Assembly (NCBI RefSeq): GCF_009931695.1
Contig: NZ_CP048000.1
Span: 866,501-930,500 of the forward strand
DNA length: 64,000 nucleotides
Direction of reading: 5' to 3'
DNA from: Anaerocolumna sedimenticola
GTDB lineage: Bacteria > Bacillota > Clostridia > Lachnospirales > Lachnospiraceae
Shown: positions 48,539-56,130 of the stretch, in pieces
Numbering within the stretch: the first letter of the stretch is position 1
Layout of the letters: each line of letters begins with the position of its first letter
Made by a program: the position numbers and the translations under genes
Notes under the pieces: generated by a model
Told to the model about the DNA's origin: nothing
Databases searched by the model: none
Seen by the model: the letters and a program-made list of their open reading frames with translations, nothing else

Positions 48539-48910
48539 TTACTCATTATAAATCACATCCAATATATCATGTAATTCTTCCAGTTTAATTCCGCTTACCT
48601 TAGCGTTATCCACCGCTTTAAGCAGATATTCTTCAATTACTTTAAGCTGTTCTTCCTTTACCAGCTCGGTATTTGTTTCTGAAACAAAACTTCCTTTTCC
48701 AACCAGAGTGGTAATAAAGCCGTCTCTCTCTAAATCTTCATATGCCCGCTTTGTGGTAATTACACTGATTCTTAATTCCTTAGCAAGCAGTCTCATCGAT
48801 GGCAGGGACTGTCCTGACTTTAATTCTCCGCTTATTATCATATTTTTAATCTGATTGGTAATCTGCTCATAAATCGGTTTACCACTTGAGTTACTGATAA
48901 TGATATCCAC
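48539..48910 (-). CDS. GntR family regulator (YtrA type)
   Basis: 123 residues from GTG at 48910 behind GAGGTGACTG. It has the winged helix of GntR proteins: PIYEQITNQIKNMIISGELK, LRISVITTKRAYEDLERDG and TLVGKGSFVSE. The C-terminal region is short, as in the YtrA subgroup, which usually controls a neighbouring ABC exporter. Here that is the gene at 46821. A perfect operator palindrome lies upstream. Confidence 0.9.
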   Translation of the reverse strand: MDIIISNSSGKPIYEQITNQIKNMIISGELKSGQSLPSMRLLAKELRISVITTKRAYEDLERDGFITTLVGKGSFVSETNTELVKEEQLKVIEEYLLKAVDNAKVSGIKLEELHDILDVIYNE

Positions 48911-48935
48911 CCAGTCACCTCTTTCATGTGTTTAT

Positions 48936-48983
48936 TGTATATACCTTATATATACATAATACTCATAATATACATTTTGTCAA
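48936..48983 (-). promoter_or_regulatory. Promoter and operator of the GntR/ABC operon
   Basis: Minus strand TTGACA (48978-48983), a 16-base spacer and TATTAT (48956-48961). Over the transcript start lies a palindrome with arms TGTATATA and TATATACA around a 5-base centre (48936-48956). This is the expected position for self-repression. The rest of the gap to 49251 has no clear element. Confidence 0.78.
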
Positions 48984-49251
48984 GAATAATTTTGAATTTG
49001 AAAGAAAAAATAAATTTTCTCTTAAATAAAAAGGGTCCTGGCAGGGCCTGTTTTTCTTGTGGCCAATCTATAAAACTACTTTCAAATATTCTGATAATAT
49101 ACTGATTATTTTGCATATTTCAGGTCTTTTTCTGACATTCTAACCCTATAAAATCCCTGATGAAAATTACAGTAAATATTTTTAAAAAAACCTCTTTACA
49201 AAGTCTATTCTTTATGTCAAAATATAAAAAATTATAGGAGGTAACAAATTA

Positions 49252-50622
49252 ATGTCATCAAAAAATCAATCTATCGGCTACTTGCCAGATGAGCGACCCC
49301 CGTTTCTGGAATTGTTCCTATTTGCATTACAGCAAATCGTAGTTATGTTCCCCGCAACGGTTCTGGTAGCACTTATTACAGGTTTCCATGTATCCACTAC
49401 TATTTTTGCCAGTGGTTTGGCAACACTCACTTTCCTTCTTGTTACAGGAAGAAAAATACCATTATATTATGGTTCCAGTTTTTCTTATATTGCAGCTATC
49501 GCATCTATTATGAGTGCTGAAGCATTTTCTAATTACAGTCTTAATGACAAAATCTCTGTTGCTCAATTTGGTATTGTAATGTCCGGTTTCGTTTCTATTT
49601 TCGCCGGTGCCATTATAAGAAAAAGTGGTAAAGCAGCCATCGAAAAAGTCCTTCCCCCAACTGTTACAGGCAGTATAGCTATTATTATTGGTTTATCACT
49701 TGCATCAAATGCAATGACCAACGCAGCAAGCCATCCGGAAGTAGCAGCTGATCAGGCAGGTTTAGCAGGTAACTTAGCTTGGGTTATCGCTCTTATTACC
49801 CTTATTTCCACAATTTTATATTCCGTATACTTAAAAGGTAAGCTGAGTCAGCTGCCTATTCTTTTTGGCCTTTTTACAGGTTATATCGTTGCAGCGATTC
49901 TAGGTGCGGCTACAGGAATTCCTTTTATTAACCTTCATACTGTTGAATCAGCAGGAATTTTCAACTTACCGGTATTCACTTTACCAAAGCCGTCAATGGC
50001 AGCTGTTGCAGCAATTATGCCTATTGCAATTGCAACCATACCGGAATCTACGGCACATGTTTACCAGCTTCATATTTATGTTAATGACCTGGCTAAGAAA
50101 AAAGGCTCCAAACGTTATGATATTGATGATAAGCTTGGACTAAATCTGATCGGTGACGGTATCGGTGATATTGTATCCGGCTTTATCGGTGGTCCTGCAG
50201 GTACAAACTACGGTGAGAACATCAGTACCATGGCATTATCTAAGATCTTCTCCGTTCCTGTATTAATTGCAGCTGCTATCATTACCATGGTTATTTCCTG
50301 CTTTACACCATTAATTAACGCGGTATACTCCATACCTACTGCAGTTATCGGCGGATTATCCATCTACTTATTCGGTATTATCGCTGCTCAGGGTATTACT
50401 ATTATGATGGACAGAAAAGTGGATATGTTTAAATCCAAAAACTTAGCAGTTATCGCGGTTATCTTAATCATCGGCTTAGGCGGCAGTTTCGGTTTTGAAG
50501 GCGGCATGATACCGATGTTTGGAATTCAGTTTCCGGCTATTGCTTCCGCAGCGGTTTTTGGTATTGTTTTAAATCTTCTTCTTTCTTTTGCAGATAAAGA
50601 TATAACCTCTACAGAAGAATAA
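49252..50622 (+). CDS. Uracil/xanthine permease family transporter (NCS2)
   Basis: 456 residues, ATG behind AGGAGGTAACAAATTA; about 12-14 membrane helices. Family segments include FLLVTGRKIPLYYGSSFSYI near residue 60 and IATIPESTAHVY near 265, with GTNYGENISTMALSK typical of uracil permeases. It should import a nucleobase by proton symport. No PyrR-type or purine riboswitch is seen in its leader. It is convergent with the azgA-type gene. Confidence 0.9.
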   Translation: MSSKNQSIGYLPDERPPFLELFLFALQQIVVMFPATVLVALITGFHVSTTIFASGLATLTFLLVTGRKIPLYYGSSFSYIAAIASIMSAEAFSNYSLNDKISVAQFGIVMSGFVSIFAGAIIRKSGKAAIEKVLPPTVTGSIAIIIGLSLASNAMTNAASHPEVAADQAGLAGNLAWVIALITLISTILYSVYLKGKLSQLPILFGLFTGYIVAAILGAATGIPFINLHTVESAGIFNLPVFTLPKPSMAAVAAIMPIAIATIPESTAHVYQLHIYVNDLAKKKGSKRYDIDDKLGLNLIGDGIGDIVSGFIGGPAGTNYGENISTMALSKIFSVPVLIAAAIITMVISCFTPLINAVYSIPTAVIGGLSIYLFGIIAAQGITIMMDRKVDMFKSKNLAVIAVILIIGLGGSFGFEGGMIPMFGIQFPAIASAAVFGIVLNLLLSFADKDITSTEE

Positions 50623-50665
50623 GTAATATAACGAAATGTACGTATTCTAACAGTAAGTAGTAAAA

Positions 50666-50704
50666 AGAAGCAGAGGTGCTTCCTAAAAGGATTCCTCTGC
50701 TTCT
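50666..50704 (+). terminator. Terminator of the uracil permease gene
   Basis: Stem AGAAGCAGAGG/CCTCTGCTTCT followed by TTT, 44 bases after the stop. Confidence 0.88.
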
Positions 50705-50886
50705 TTTATGCATTTAAATAAAGCTTCCTCATTTATTTACATTACTTATAACTTGTTGTTTTAAAACCGCAGCGGGCTTGCTGCTTTGCGGCCGAGTGGT
50801 TATACAGCAATGTCTTCTTTTTACGCGAACCATGTACCATAAGGCCCCGCTATTCATGTGAAAGGGTTACCCTTTCCAAATTAAAA

Positions 50887-50948
50887 ATACTCTACATCCT
50901 AAGGGAAATAATAAGACTTATTATAATTTCCTGTTGAATATAGAGTAT
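50887..50948 (-). terminator. Terminator of the AzgA-type permease gene
   Basis: Outer arms ATACTCTA/TAGAGTAT and inner arms around AATAAG/CTTATT, followed by TTTTTAATTT on the minus strand. The 150 bases between the two convergent terminators (50705-50886) are a GC-richer stretch with small hairpins and no gene. Confidence 0.82.
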
Positions 50949-50983
50949 TAATCTTAATAGAAATTGAAAGCTTAACTAGTTGA

Positions 50984-52402
50984 TTATAATAAAGATAAAA
51001 TAATAAAGTTTAGGATAAACAAACCTGTTGCAACCCAAAGAACCGGATGTATTTCTTTTGCTTTACCTCTGCAGATTTTAACTAAGCAGTAGAATATAAA
51101 TCCGCCTGCAATACCATAAGAAATACTGTAGCAAAATGCCATAAAGATTGCTGCAAAAAATGCAGGAATTGCTTCATCTAAATCTGTCCAGTTAACTTCC
51201 TTAAAGGATGCTAACATCATAATACCAACAGCGATTAAAGCAGGTGCGGTAGCCTGTGCAGGAACGATTCCTACAATAGGAGCAAGGAACATGCTGATAA
51301 GGAATAAAGCGGCTGTAACGACGGAAGTTAAACCAGTACGTCCGCCGGCACCAATACCTGCAGCACTTTCAACATAAGTGGTTGTATTGGAGGTACCAAA
51401 GATAGCACCAATGGAGGTAGCGATAGAGTCGGCAAATAATGCCTTGTCCATCTTGGACTTAAATCCGGAACCGTCCTGAAGTGCTTTTTCATCAGCATCA
51501 TCAAAAATTCCTGTTCTCTTACCTGTTCCGATGAAAGTTCCAAGAGTATCAAATGTATCAGATAAACTAAATGCAAAAATCGTCATTAAAACCAGCGGTA
51601 TTTTAGCTGCATCACTGAATAAGGATAAAAGACCTGCCTTACCAAAAGCTGCACCAAAGGTTGTGCCAAGCTGGGTGAAAGAATCACCTAAACCAGGTGT
51701 TGCACTAAGAGCTGATAAATTTACAACACCCATAGGAATTCCAATAATTGTAGTTGCAGCGATACCGATTAAAATTGCGCCTTTTACTTTTAAAATTAAA
51801 AGTACAAACATAATTAAAATTCCGATTAACGATAAAATAACTGCGGGATTGTTAAACTTTACTAAAGCTGGTACGATACTGCTGTCAGCAACAACGGTAC
51901 CTCCATCTAATACAACATTTTTACCCGGGTCAGAGGTAAACTGAAGAAGTCCTGCATCTTTAATACCAATATAAGCTATAAAGATACCAATTCCGCCGCC
52001 GATGGCATTTTGTACGCTTGCTGGAATTGCTTTAATAATTAATTTACGTATTTTGGTAACGGTAATAAGGATATTGATTAAACCACATAAAAATACCATT
52101 GCCAAAGCCTGCTGCCAGGAAAATCCCAAACCAAAACATACTGTGTAAGTAAAAAATGCATTTAATCCCATACCCGGAGCCTGTGCATATGGCACATTTG
52201 CAAAAAGTCCCATAACCAAGGTACCTGCAACGGATGCTATGATGGTTGCCAGAAATACCGCTCCGCTAGGTATTCCAGTCTGGCTTAACATCTGCGGGTT
52301 AACAAAGATAATGTAGGCCATTGCAAAAAAGGTTGTAATACCGGCAGCTACTTCCGTAGATACTGTAGTGCCACTTTGCTTAAGTTTGAAAAATTTTTCC
52401 AT
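50984..52402 (-). CDS. AzgA family guanine/hypoxanthine permease (NCS2)
   Basis: 472 residues, ATG behind AAAAGGAG; about 12 helices. Signature segments include GITTFFAMAYIIFVNPQML, YAQAPGMGLNAFFTYTVC and SDTFDTLGTFIGTGKRTG. It imports guanine or hypoxanthine/adenine. Found back-to-back with an uracil-type permease inside the element, it extends the cargo's nucleobase-uptake theme. Confidence 0.93.
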   Translation of the reverse strand: MEKFFKLKQSGTTVSTEVAAGITTFFAMAYIIFVNPQMLSQTGIPSGAVFLATIIASVAGTLVMGLFANVPYAQAPGMGLNAFFTYTVCFGLGFSWQQALAMVFLCGLINILITVTKIRKLIIKAIPASVQNAIGGGIGIFIAYIGIKDAGLLQFTSDPGKNVVLDGGTVVADSSIVPALVKFNNPAVILSLIGILIMFVLLILKVKGAILIGIAATTIIGIPMGVVNLSALSATPGLGDSFTQLGTTFGAAFGKAGLLSLFSDAAKIPLVLMTIFAFSLSDTFDTLGTFIGTGKRTGIFDDADEKALQDGSGFKSKMDKALFADSIATSIGAIFGTSNTTTYVESAAGIGAGGRTGLTSVVTAALFLISMFLAPIVGIVPAQATAPALIAVGIMMLASFKEVNWTDLDEAIPAFFAAIFMAFCYSISYGIAGGFIFYCLVKICRGKAKEIHPVLWVATGLFILNFIILSLL

Positions 52403-52638
52403 AACTTTCTCCTTTTAACTTGTTTTATCTTAAGAGTTTTCCTCTTAATTTTAAATAATTGTAATAAATTTTATAAAACCTTAATAACATGGTATATTAT
52501 ACATGATTATTTTTCATATTTAAATAACTTTTTTACAAGGCCTTTATTAAAAAAATAATCAATCACTTATATAATGCTTATATATAAACAAAAAACGTGT
52601 TCCTATTATCAAGATGCACGGCGCAAGGTCAACGCCTT

Positions 52639-52670
52639 TTATGGGAAATTTGAAAAACAATTTCCCATAA
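52639..52670. repeat. 32-bp inverted repeat
   Basis: TTATGGGAAATT/AATTTCCCATAA with an 8-base loop. There is no U-tract, so its role is unclear. It lies between the azgA-type gene and MITE copy 3. The surrounding 52403-52759 has only a possible minus promoter (TTTAAA - 17 - TATAAT near 52488-52516). Confidence 0.7.
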
Positions 52671-52759
52671 GTTTATTATTGCTGATTGTTTTCCGATTAT
52701 TTAAATACTGAAAATTATTTTCAATTTTCTGGAAGTATGGTATACTCAGGATAATATCG

Positions 52760-52910
52760 TTAGGTAATTGCGAAACAGAATTATGGAATCTATATCCTAT
52801 GCACTGATACAATTTCAGAACTGAATCTTGTCCACAGGGCATCTGAAGTTATGAAATTGTATCAATTGTATGGGATATTCGGCAAGCTATATAGTATCGC
52901 AATTACCTAA
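52760..52910. mobile_element. MITE-like element, family R1, copy 3
   Basis: 151 bp with ends TTAGGTAATTGCGAAAC and GTATCGCAATTACCTAA. Flanking direct repeats are GGATAATATCG (52749-52759) and GGGTAATATCG (52911-52921). The interior resembles copy 2 over its whole length (GATACAATTTCAGAACTGAA against GATGCAATTTCAGTGCTGAA). It ends 30 bases before the corA-type start codon. Confidence 0.86.
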
Positions 52911-52940
52911 GGGTAATATCGAGATGAAAGGAAACAAACC

Positions 52941-53876
52941 ATGTATTATCAGATACAAAGCGAAATATCTCCCATAAACCTGCAGGACTATAACCCGGAT
53001 ATCCTGACTTTCGGAATCATTACCCTGGACGAATTGGAAGAGTGTTATGAATGTTTTGGTTTTGCTCTTGCTACCGTTATGGAATGTAAAAATGATACCC
53101 ATGAAATTCATGGTGAGATTGAAGTTTATGATGATTACCATTTTGGCATTATAACCGGAATAGAAACGAAACATTTTATCCGTGTACAGGACCGAATCGG
53201 CATCTATATAAAAAGCAATTTATTTCTGATCGTAGTTATTGAAGACCAGGATGACAGTATGAGAGTGGAATTATTTGAGTCATTAAAACATATCAACCTT
53301 TCAAAAGTAACCTTGGAGCGTTTAATATATGGTTTCCTGGAACGGCTGATTCTCAATAACTATTCCACATTGGAGAAAATCGAAGAAGAGATTAGTAATC
53401 ACGAAGATAAAATTAACGATAACCATCTGGACCGGAATTTCAACTATAAAATAACCGGAATCCGAAAAAGACTGCTTCTCTTAGATAATTTTTATGAACA
53501 ATTAATTGTAATCGGTGAAGAATTGGAAGAAAACGCTATTGATATTTTCAATGCGGATAATCTGAGGTATTTTAAATTATTTACAGACCGGGTTACCCGT
53601 CTTAGCAATAATACCAGAATGCTTCAGGACTACAGCGACCATGTAAGGGACTCTTATCACGCCCAGCTGGATTATAATTTAAATAATATCATGAAGATGT
53701 TCACCGTGGTTACTACCATTTTCCTTCCCCTTACCCTGATTGTAGGCTGGTATGGCATGAATTTTACCTATATGCCTGAGCTGCATTGGAAATATGGTTA
53801 TTTATTCGTAATTGTAATAAGTGTAATTGTTGCTGTTTTATGTATCTTTTATTTTAAAAAGAAGAAATTTTTATAA
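52941..53876 (+). CDS. CorA family divalent-metal transporter
   Basis: 311 residues, ATG after GAAAGGAAAC. A long soluble N-domain with helices is followed by two C-terminal membrane helices. The first one (FTVVTTIFLPLTLIVGWYGM) ends in the pore motif GMN, as YGMNFTYMPE, and the last one is basic at its end. It should conduct Mg2+ or a similar ion as a pentamer. The transcript start may lie within the adjoining MITE. Confidence 0.88.
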   Translation: MYYQIQSEISPINLQDYNPDILTFGIITLDELEECYECFGFALATVMECKNDTHEIHGEIEVYDDYHFGIITGIETKHFIRVQDRIGIYIKSNLFLIVVIEDQDDSMRVELFESLKHINLSKVTLERLIYGFLERLILNNYSTLEKIEEEISNHEDKINDNHLDRNFNYKITGIRKRLLLLDNFYEQLIVIGEELEENAIDIFNADNLRYFKLFTDRVTRLSNNTRMLQDYSDHVRDSYHAQLDYNLNNIMKMFTVVTTIFLPLTLIVGWYGMNFTYMPELHWKYGYLFVIVISVIVAVLCIFYFKKKKFL

Positions 53877-54022
53877 GAGGTACCTAAAATTCATAAACTT
53901 TTATTATTTATGCCCGGATACCAAAAATGCTGGTGTAATGTAAAAAGCGAATTCTTGTAGTTGTGTAAACCTTTTCCGGCTACAAGATTAACAGCTTATT
54001 AATTAAGCACCAGCCTTATTAT

Positions 54023-54277
54023 TTATTTACTATTATCATTATAATTTTCATTTCTTTTTTCCCGGAAAAACTCATCTACGATGAATTCAGCACTTTCGCA
54101 CCACATAAGAGATCCTGTTTTTTGTAATGCTTCATAGACTTTAGACTGGTAGAATTCATAAAGGCAATCGTCAAATGGTTTCTGGGTCTGATCAGCTATT
54201 AAGCGGACTACGTGTTCTATTTTCATAATAATATCCAGCGTAATATCCTGTCCTTTATATATATACCGATTTATCAT
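54023..54277 (-). CDS. Small DUF3791-like protein, third gene of the cassette
   Basis: 84 residues from the ATG at 54277, which overlaps the TGA of the gene before it (ATGA) and follows GGGAGG. The motif KPFDDCLYEFYQSKVYEALQ and the ending ESAEFIVDEFFREKR resemble DUF3791-type small proteins, and resemble the first gene of the cassette. The function is unknown; a partner or antitoxin role for the middle gene is possible. Confidence 0.6.
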   Translation of the reverse strand: MINRYIYKGQDITLDIIMKIEHVVRLIADQTQKPFDDCLYEFYQSKVYEALQKTGSLMWCESAEFIVDEFFREKRNENYNDNSK

Positions 54278-54762
54278 GCTATTGTAATCCTCCCTAGATA
54301 CTCCAGACATTCTAATGCTTTTTTCGTATGTAACGAAACCTGGTCATGAGCTTCATAAGTTCTCAACTGTTCAATTGCCATTTCCTCATTATAAATTCCT
54401 GCTACATATAAAGCCACGGTTCTCATTGTATTATCATTGGCTACCGGGCCAATTACTATATCATAATCGTGTTGTATTCCGCCGCACATCCGGTTATTTT
54501 TAATCATGGTAAGCCACTCTCTGGTTAACCCGCAGAATGTTTTCACTTTTAAGCCGGGACCCGGCTTTAATTTAAACTTCATGACATATCTGCCTTCCCC
54601 TCCATAACGAATGTACATATTCTCAGCCCAATTCGCTGCATAATCCTCCACTGTGGTAGTATAAAACCCTTTACCGAAATCCCGTTTATCCTTAGAATGA
54701 TTCAGATCAACCTGGTCAAATACAACATTGGTGCCATGGAATACAATCCTTTCATCCATCAT
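54274..54762 (-). CDS. DUF3990-like protein, possible ADP-ribosyltransferase fold
   Basis: 162 residues, ATG behind AAGGAGAG and overlapping the upstream gene by 11 bases. The N-terminal FHGTNVVFDQVD, then FGKGFYTTTVEDYAANWAEN resembles the His/Tyr motif layout of ART-fold enzymes as described for DUF3990. No catalytic claim can be made from sequence alone. It is sandwiched between two small acidic genes, a frequent toxin-antitoxin layout. Confidence 0.7.
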   Translation of the reverse strand: MMDERIVFHGTNVVFDQVDLNHSKDKRDFGKGFYTTTVEDYAANWAENMYIRYGGEGRYVMKFKLKPGPGLKVKTFCGLTREWLTMIKNNRMCGGIQHDYDIVIGPVANDNTMRTVALYVAGIYNEEMAIEQLRTYEAHDQVSLHTKKALECLEYLGRITIA

Positions 54763-54982
54763 TTCGCTCTCTCCTTAAAACATCTTCCACAAAATAAATG
54801 CTTTCTTCCAGACTTTGTGTATGCAAAGCCTGATATTGAGAACGAAGTAAAGATATAATACCCTTTTTTGAAAAAAGTTCGTATACCTCTTTTGCTGTTA
54901 ATTTATGATTGTATGCATAACCCTCAATTGCTTCCACAACCATTAAATTCATATCTCTCTCTGCCTGGTTCAAAAACGCCAC
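54752..54982 (-). CDS. Small DUF3791-like protein, first gene of the cassette
   Basis: Up to 76 residues; GTG at 54982 and TTG at 54973 are both possible starts, the latter better spaced from GGAG. It reads as a helical protein with LTAKEVYELFSKKGIISLLR and ending EESIYFVEDVLRRER. It precedes the DUF3990 gene with an overlap, so the pair is translationally coupled. A role as antitoxin is inference from layout. Confidence 0.65.
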   Translation of the reverse strand: MAFLNQAERDMNLMVVEAIEGYAYNHKLTAKEVYELFSKKGIISLLRSQYQALHTQSLEESIYFVEDVLRRERNDG

Positions 54983-55086
54983 TCCAATACATTTCCCTAT
55001 TACATTTATATTAATCTAAAGACAGATAATGAACTTAATTTATAACTTATTGTTAATAATTTTGCTTAGAATAAACAAGAATTTTA

Positions 55087-55239
55087 CTAGATACAGAGAA
55101 AAACGTTCGTATCTGTTACATCTGTATGTACGGTTGATTTCGAAATGCCGAATTGTTTGGCCGTCTGCCTCACGGTTGCATTATTATCAATTATGTAATT
55201 GGCAATTTCTACTGCCCGTTCTTCTATATAGCCTTTCAA
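55087..55239 (-). CDS. spoIIID: spoIIID, 5' part (codons 1-38, then 12 codons of element sequence)
   Basis: Starts at TTG 55239, eight bases after AGGGGG. It opens MKGYIEERAVEIANYIID and contains the HTH GISKSTVH, exactly like a canonical SpoIIID, up to residue 38. The next 12 residues (TDVTDTNVFLCI) come from the element and end at TAG, so the unexcised chromosome would make only a truncated 50-residue product lacking the C-terminal basic region. A sigma-E-like promoter lies upstream. Confidence 0.92.
   Translation of the reverse strand: MKGYIEERAVEIANYIIDNNATVRQTAKQFGISKSTVHTDVTDTNVFLCI
55103..55152. other. Attachment site at the spoIIID 5' side
   Basis: Core TATGTA at 55125-55130, central TG at 55127-55128. 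The inner arm is 55103-55126; the outer arm 55131-55152 is spoIIID coding DNA. See the partner site at 43090-43140. Confidence 0.82.
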
Positions 55240-55270
55240 AAGGATATCCCCCTATTGTACTTGTTTCTAT

Positions 55271-55299
55271 ATTGTATGCGTGAATGCTATAAATTATAT
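55271..55299 (-). promoter_or_regulatory. Candidate sigma-E promoter of spoIIID
   Basis: Minus strand ATATAA (55294-55299), a 15-base spacer and CATACAAT (55271-55278), the latter an exact sigma-E -10 box. The start codon is about 25 bases after the predicted transcript start. spoIIID is a sigma-E gene in Bacillus. Confidence 0.68.
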
Positions 55300-55398
55300 C
55301 CGATTTTAGCGTTACTTCCTTAGCCGAAATAACAGCCATCCGTCTGGACTGTTTTATAGAAAAGGTGTTCTAAAAATAACTTTTATCCGTAAAGTAAA

Positions 55399-55494
55399 GG
55401 GCTGCTGCAATGATCTTATTATATTTAACCGGCGTATAGAATATAAGTTTATTCCTCCGCAAGGTTTACAATTTAAGATTATTGCAGCAGCCCC
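55399..55494. repeat. Palindromic repeat, family R2, copy 3
   Basis: Ends GGGCTGCTGCAATGATCTTA and TAAGATTATTGCAGCAGCCC, with the interior block CCTCCGCAAG seen in copy 2. It occupies the gap between spoIIID and the ferritin-like gene. Confidence 0.78.
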
Positions 55495-55542
55495 TTATAG
55501 AAAAGCTTTCCTTTATTTTAAATAACAATGCTAAGTACAGAT

Positions 55543-56028
55543 TTAATAATCTTCCCTTATTCCAAATTCAGCCGATTCCACCCATTCTTCCGGCCTGGTC
55601 GTTAATTTTACCAGTTCCTCGAGAATAATACAATGAATATCTTCCTGCTTTATTAAATACTGATAGGTTTCCTTTTCCTTATCCGTTTCAGCCGTATCAT
55701 GGAGGTTTTTATAAAATTTCAGACTTTTTTCTTCCATCTCAAGAGCCATCCGGTAGGAATCCAACTGATTTGGAAATTCCTTTATCTCACTTTTAAAATC
55801 TCTTAGCTGAGTAAATAATTCTCTTGCTTCATCCAGAATGTTTTTGTCTTTAATATCCAGATCAAGAACATCTGCTTTTCCTAATAAAATCTCCGTGTGC
55901 TTTTGTTCTTCTCCTGCCAGTATGGTAAAAACAACGCTTAAGCTGTTGTCTTTATTCTTTTCCGCCTGGGCTTCATAATATTTTTCAAGGTCAAACTCCA
56001 GTGAAAGTGCCAGTTCTAAAGTATCCAT
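55543..56028 (-). CDS. Ferritin-like (rubrerythrin-family) protein
   Basis: 161 residues from the ATG at 56028, nine bases after AAGGAG. Four-helix-bundle motifs for a di-iron site are visible: ALSLEFDLEKYYEAQA, GEEQKHTEIL and ALEMEEKSLKFYKNLHD. It has no rubredoxin domain. Such proteins handle peroxide or store iron; the exact reaction cannot be told. Confidence 0.78.
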   Translation of the reverse strand: MDTLELALSLEFDLEKYYEAQAEKNKDNSLSVVFTILAGEEQKHTEILLGKADVLDLDIKDKNILDEARELFTQLRDFKSEIKEFPNQLDSYRMALEMEEKSLKFYKNLHDTAETDKEKETYQYLIKQEDIHCIILEELVKLTTRPEEWVESAEFGIREDY

Positions 56029-56130
56029 ATGCATCTGCTCCTTTTCTTTTGATTTTATATCTTAACCATATCTGTTTTTCCTTTTTTTGTCAAGACTGCT
56101 TCAATATTGAGATGCAGATTCCAGATAAAA

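Larger units (their letters stand above)
43115..55126. mobile_element. 12.0-kb skin-like element splitting spoIIID
   Basis: The ends are set by the 6-bp core TATGTA (+ strand) at 43113-43118 and at 55125-55130; the exact crossover within it is not fixed. Deleting one core plus the interval (12,012 bp) rejoins spoIIID in frame. The interval encodes a large serine recombinase 1.6 kb from one end, the usual place for an integrase. The inner ends form an attP-like palindrome. Cargo: HD-GYP protein, recombinase and its small partner, ABC exporter with GntR regulator, two nucleobase permeases, a CorA-type transporter and a DUF3990/DUF3791 cassette. There are no capsid, tail or conjugation genes, so it is neither a recognisable prophage nor an ICE. 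Confidence 0.88.

Noticed and set aside
50755..50860. Possible RNA gene between the convergent permeases
   Set aside because: It is GC-richer than its surroundings, but no tRNA-like or other known fold could be recognised.
52403..52640. Purine riboswitch before the AzgA-type permease
   Set aside because: The conserved core of purine riboswitches is not there on the minus strand; likewise none precedes the uracil-type permease.
43115..55126. Prophage or integrative conjugative element
   Set aside because: No structural, packaging, lysis, replication or conjugation genes are present; only the recombinase is shared with such elements.
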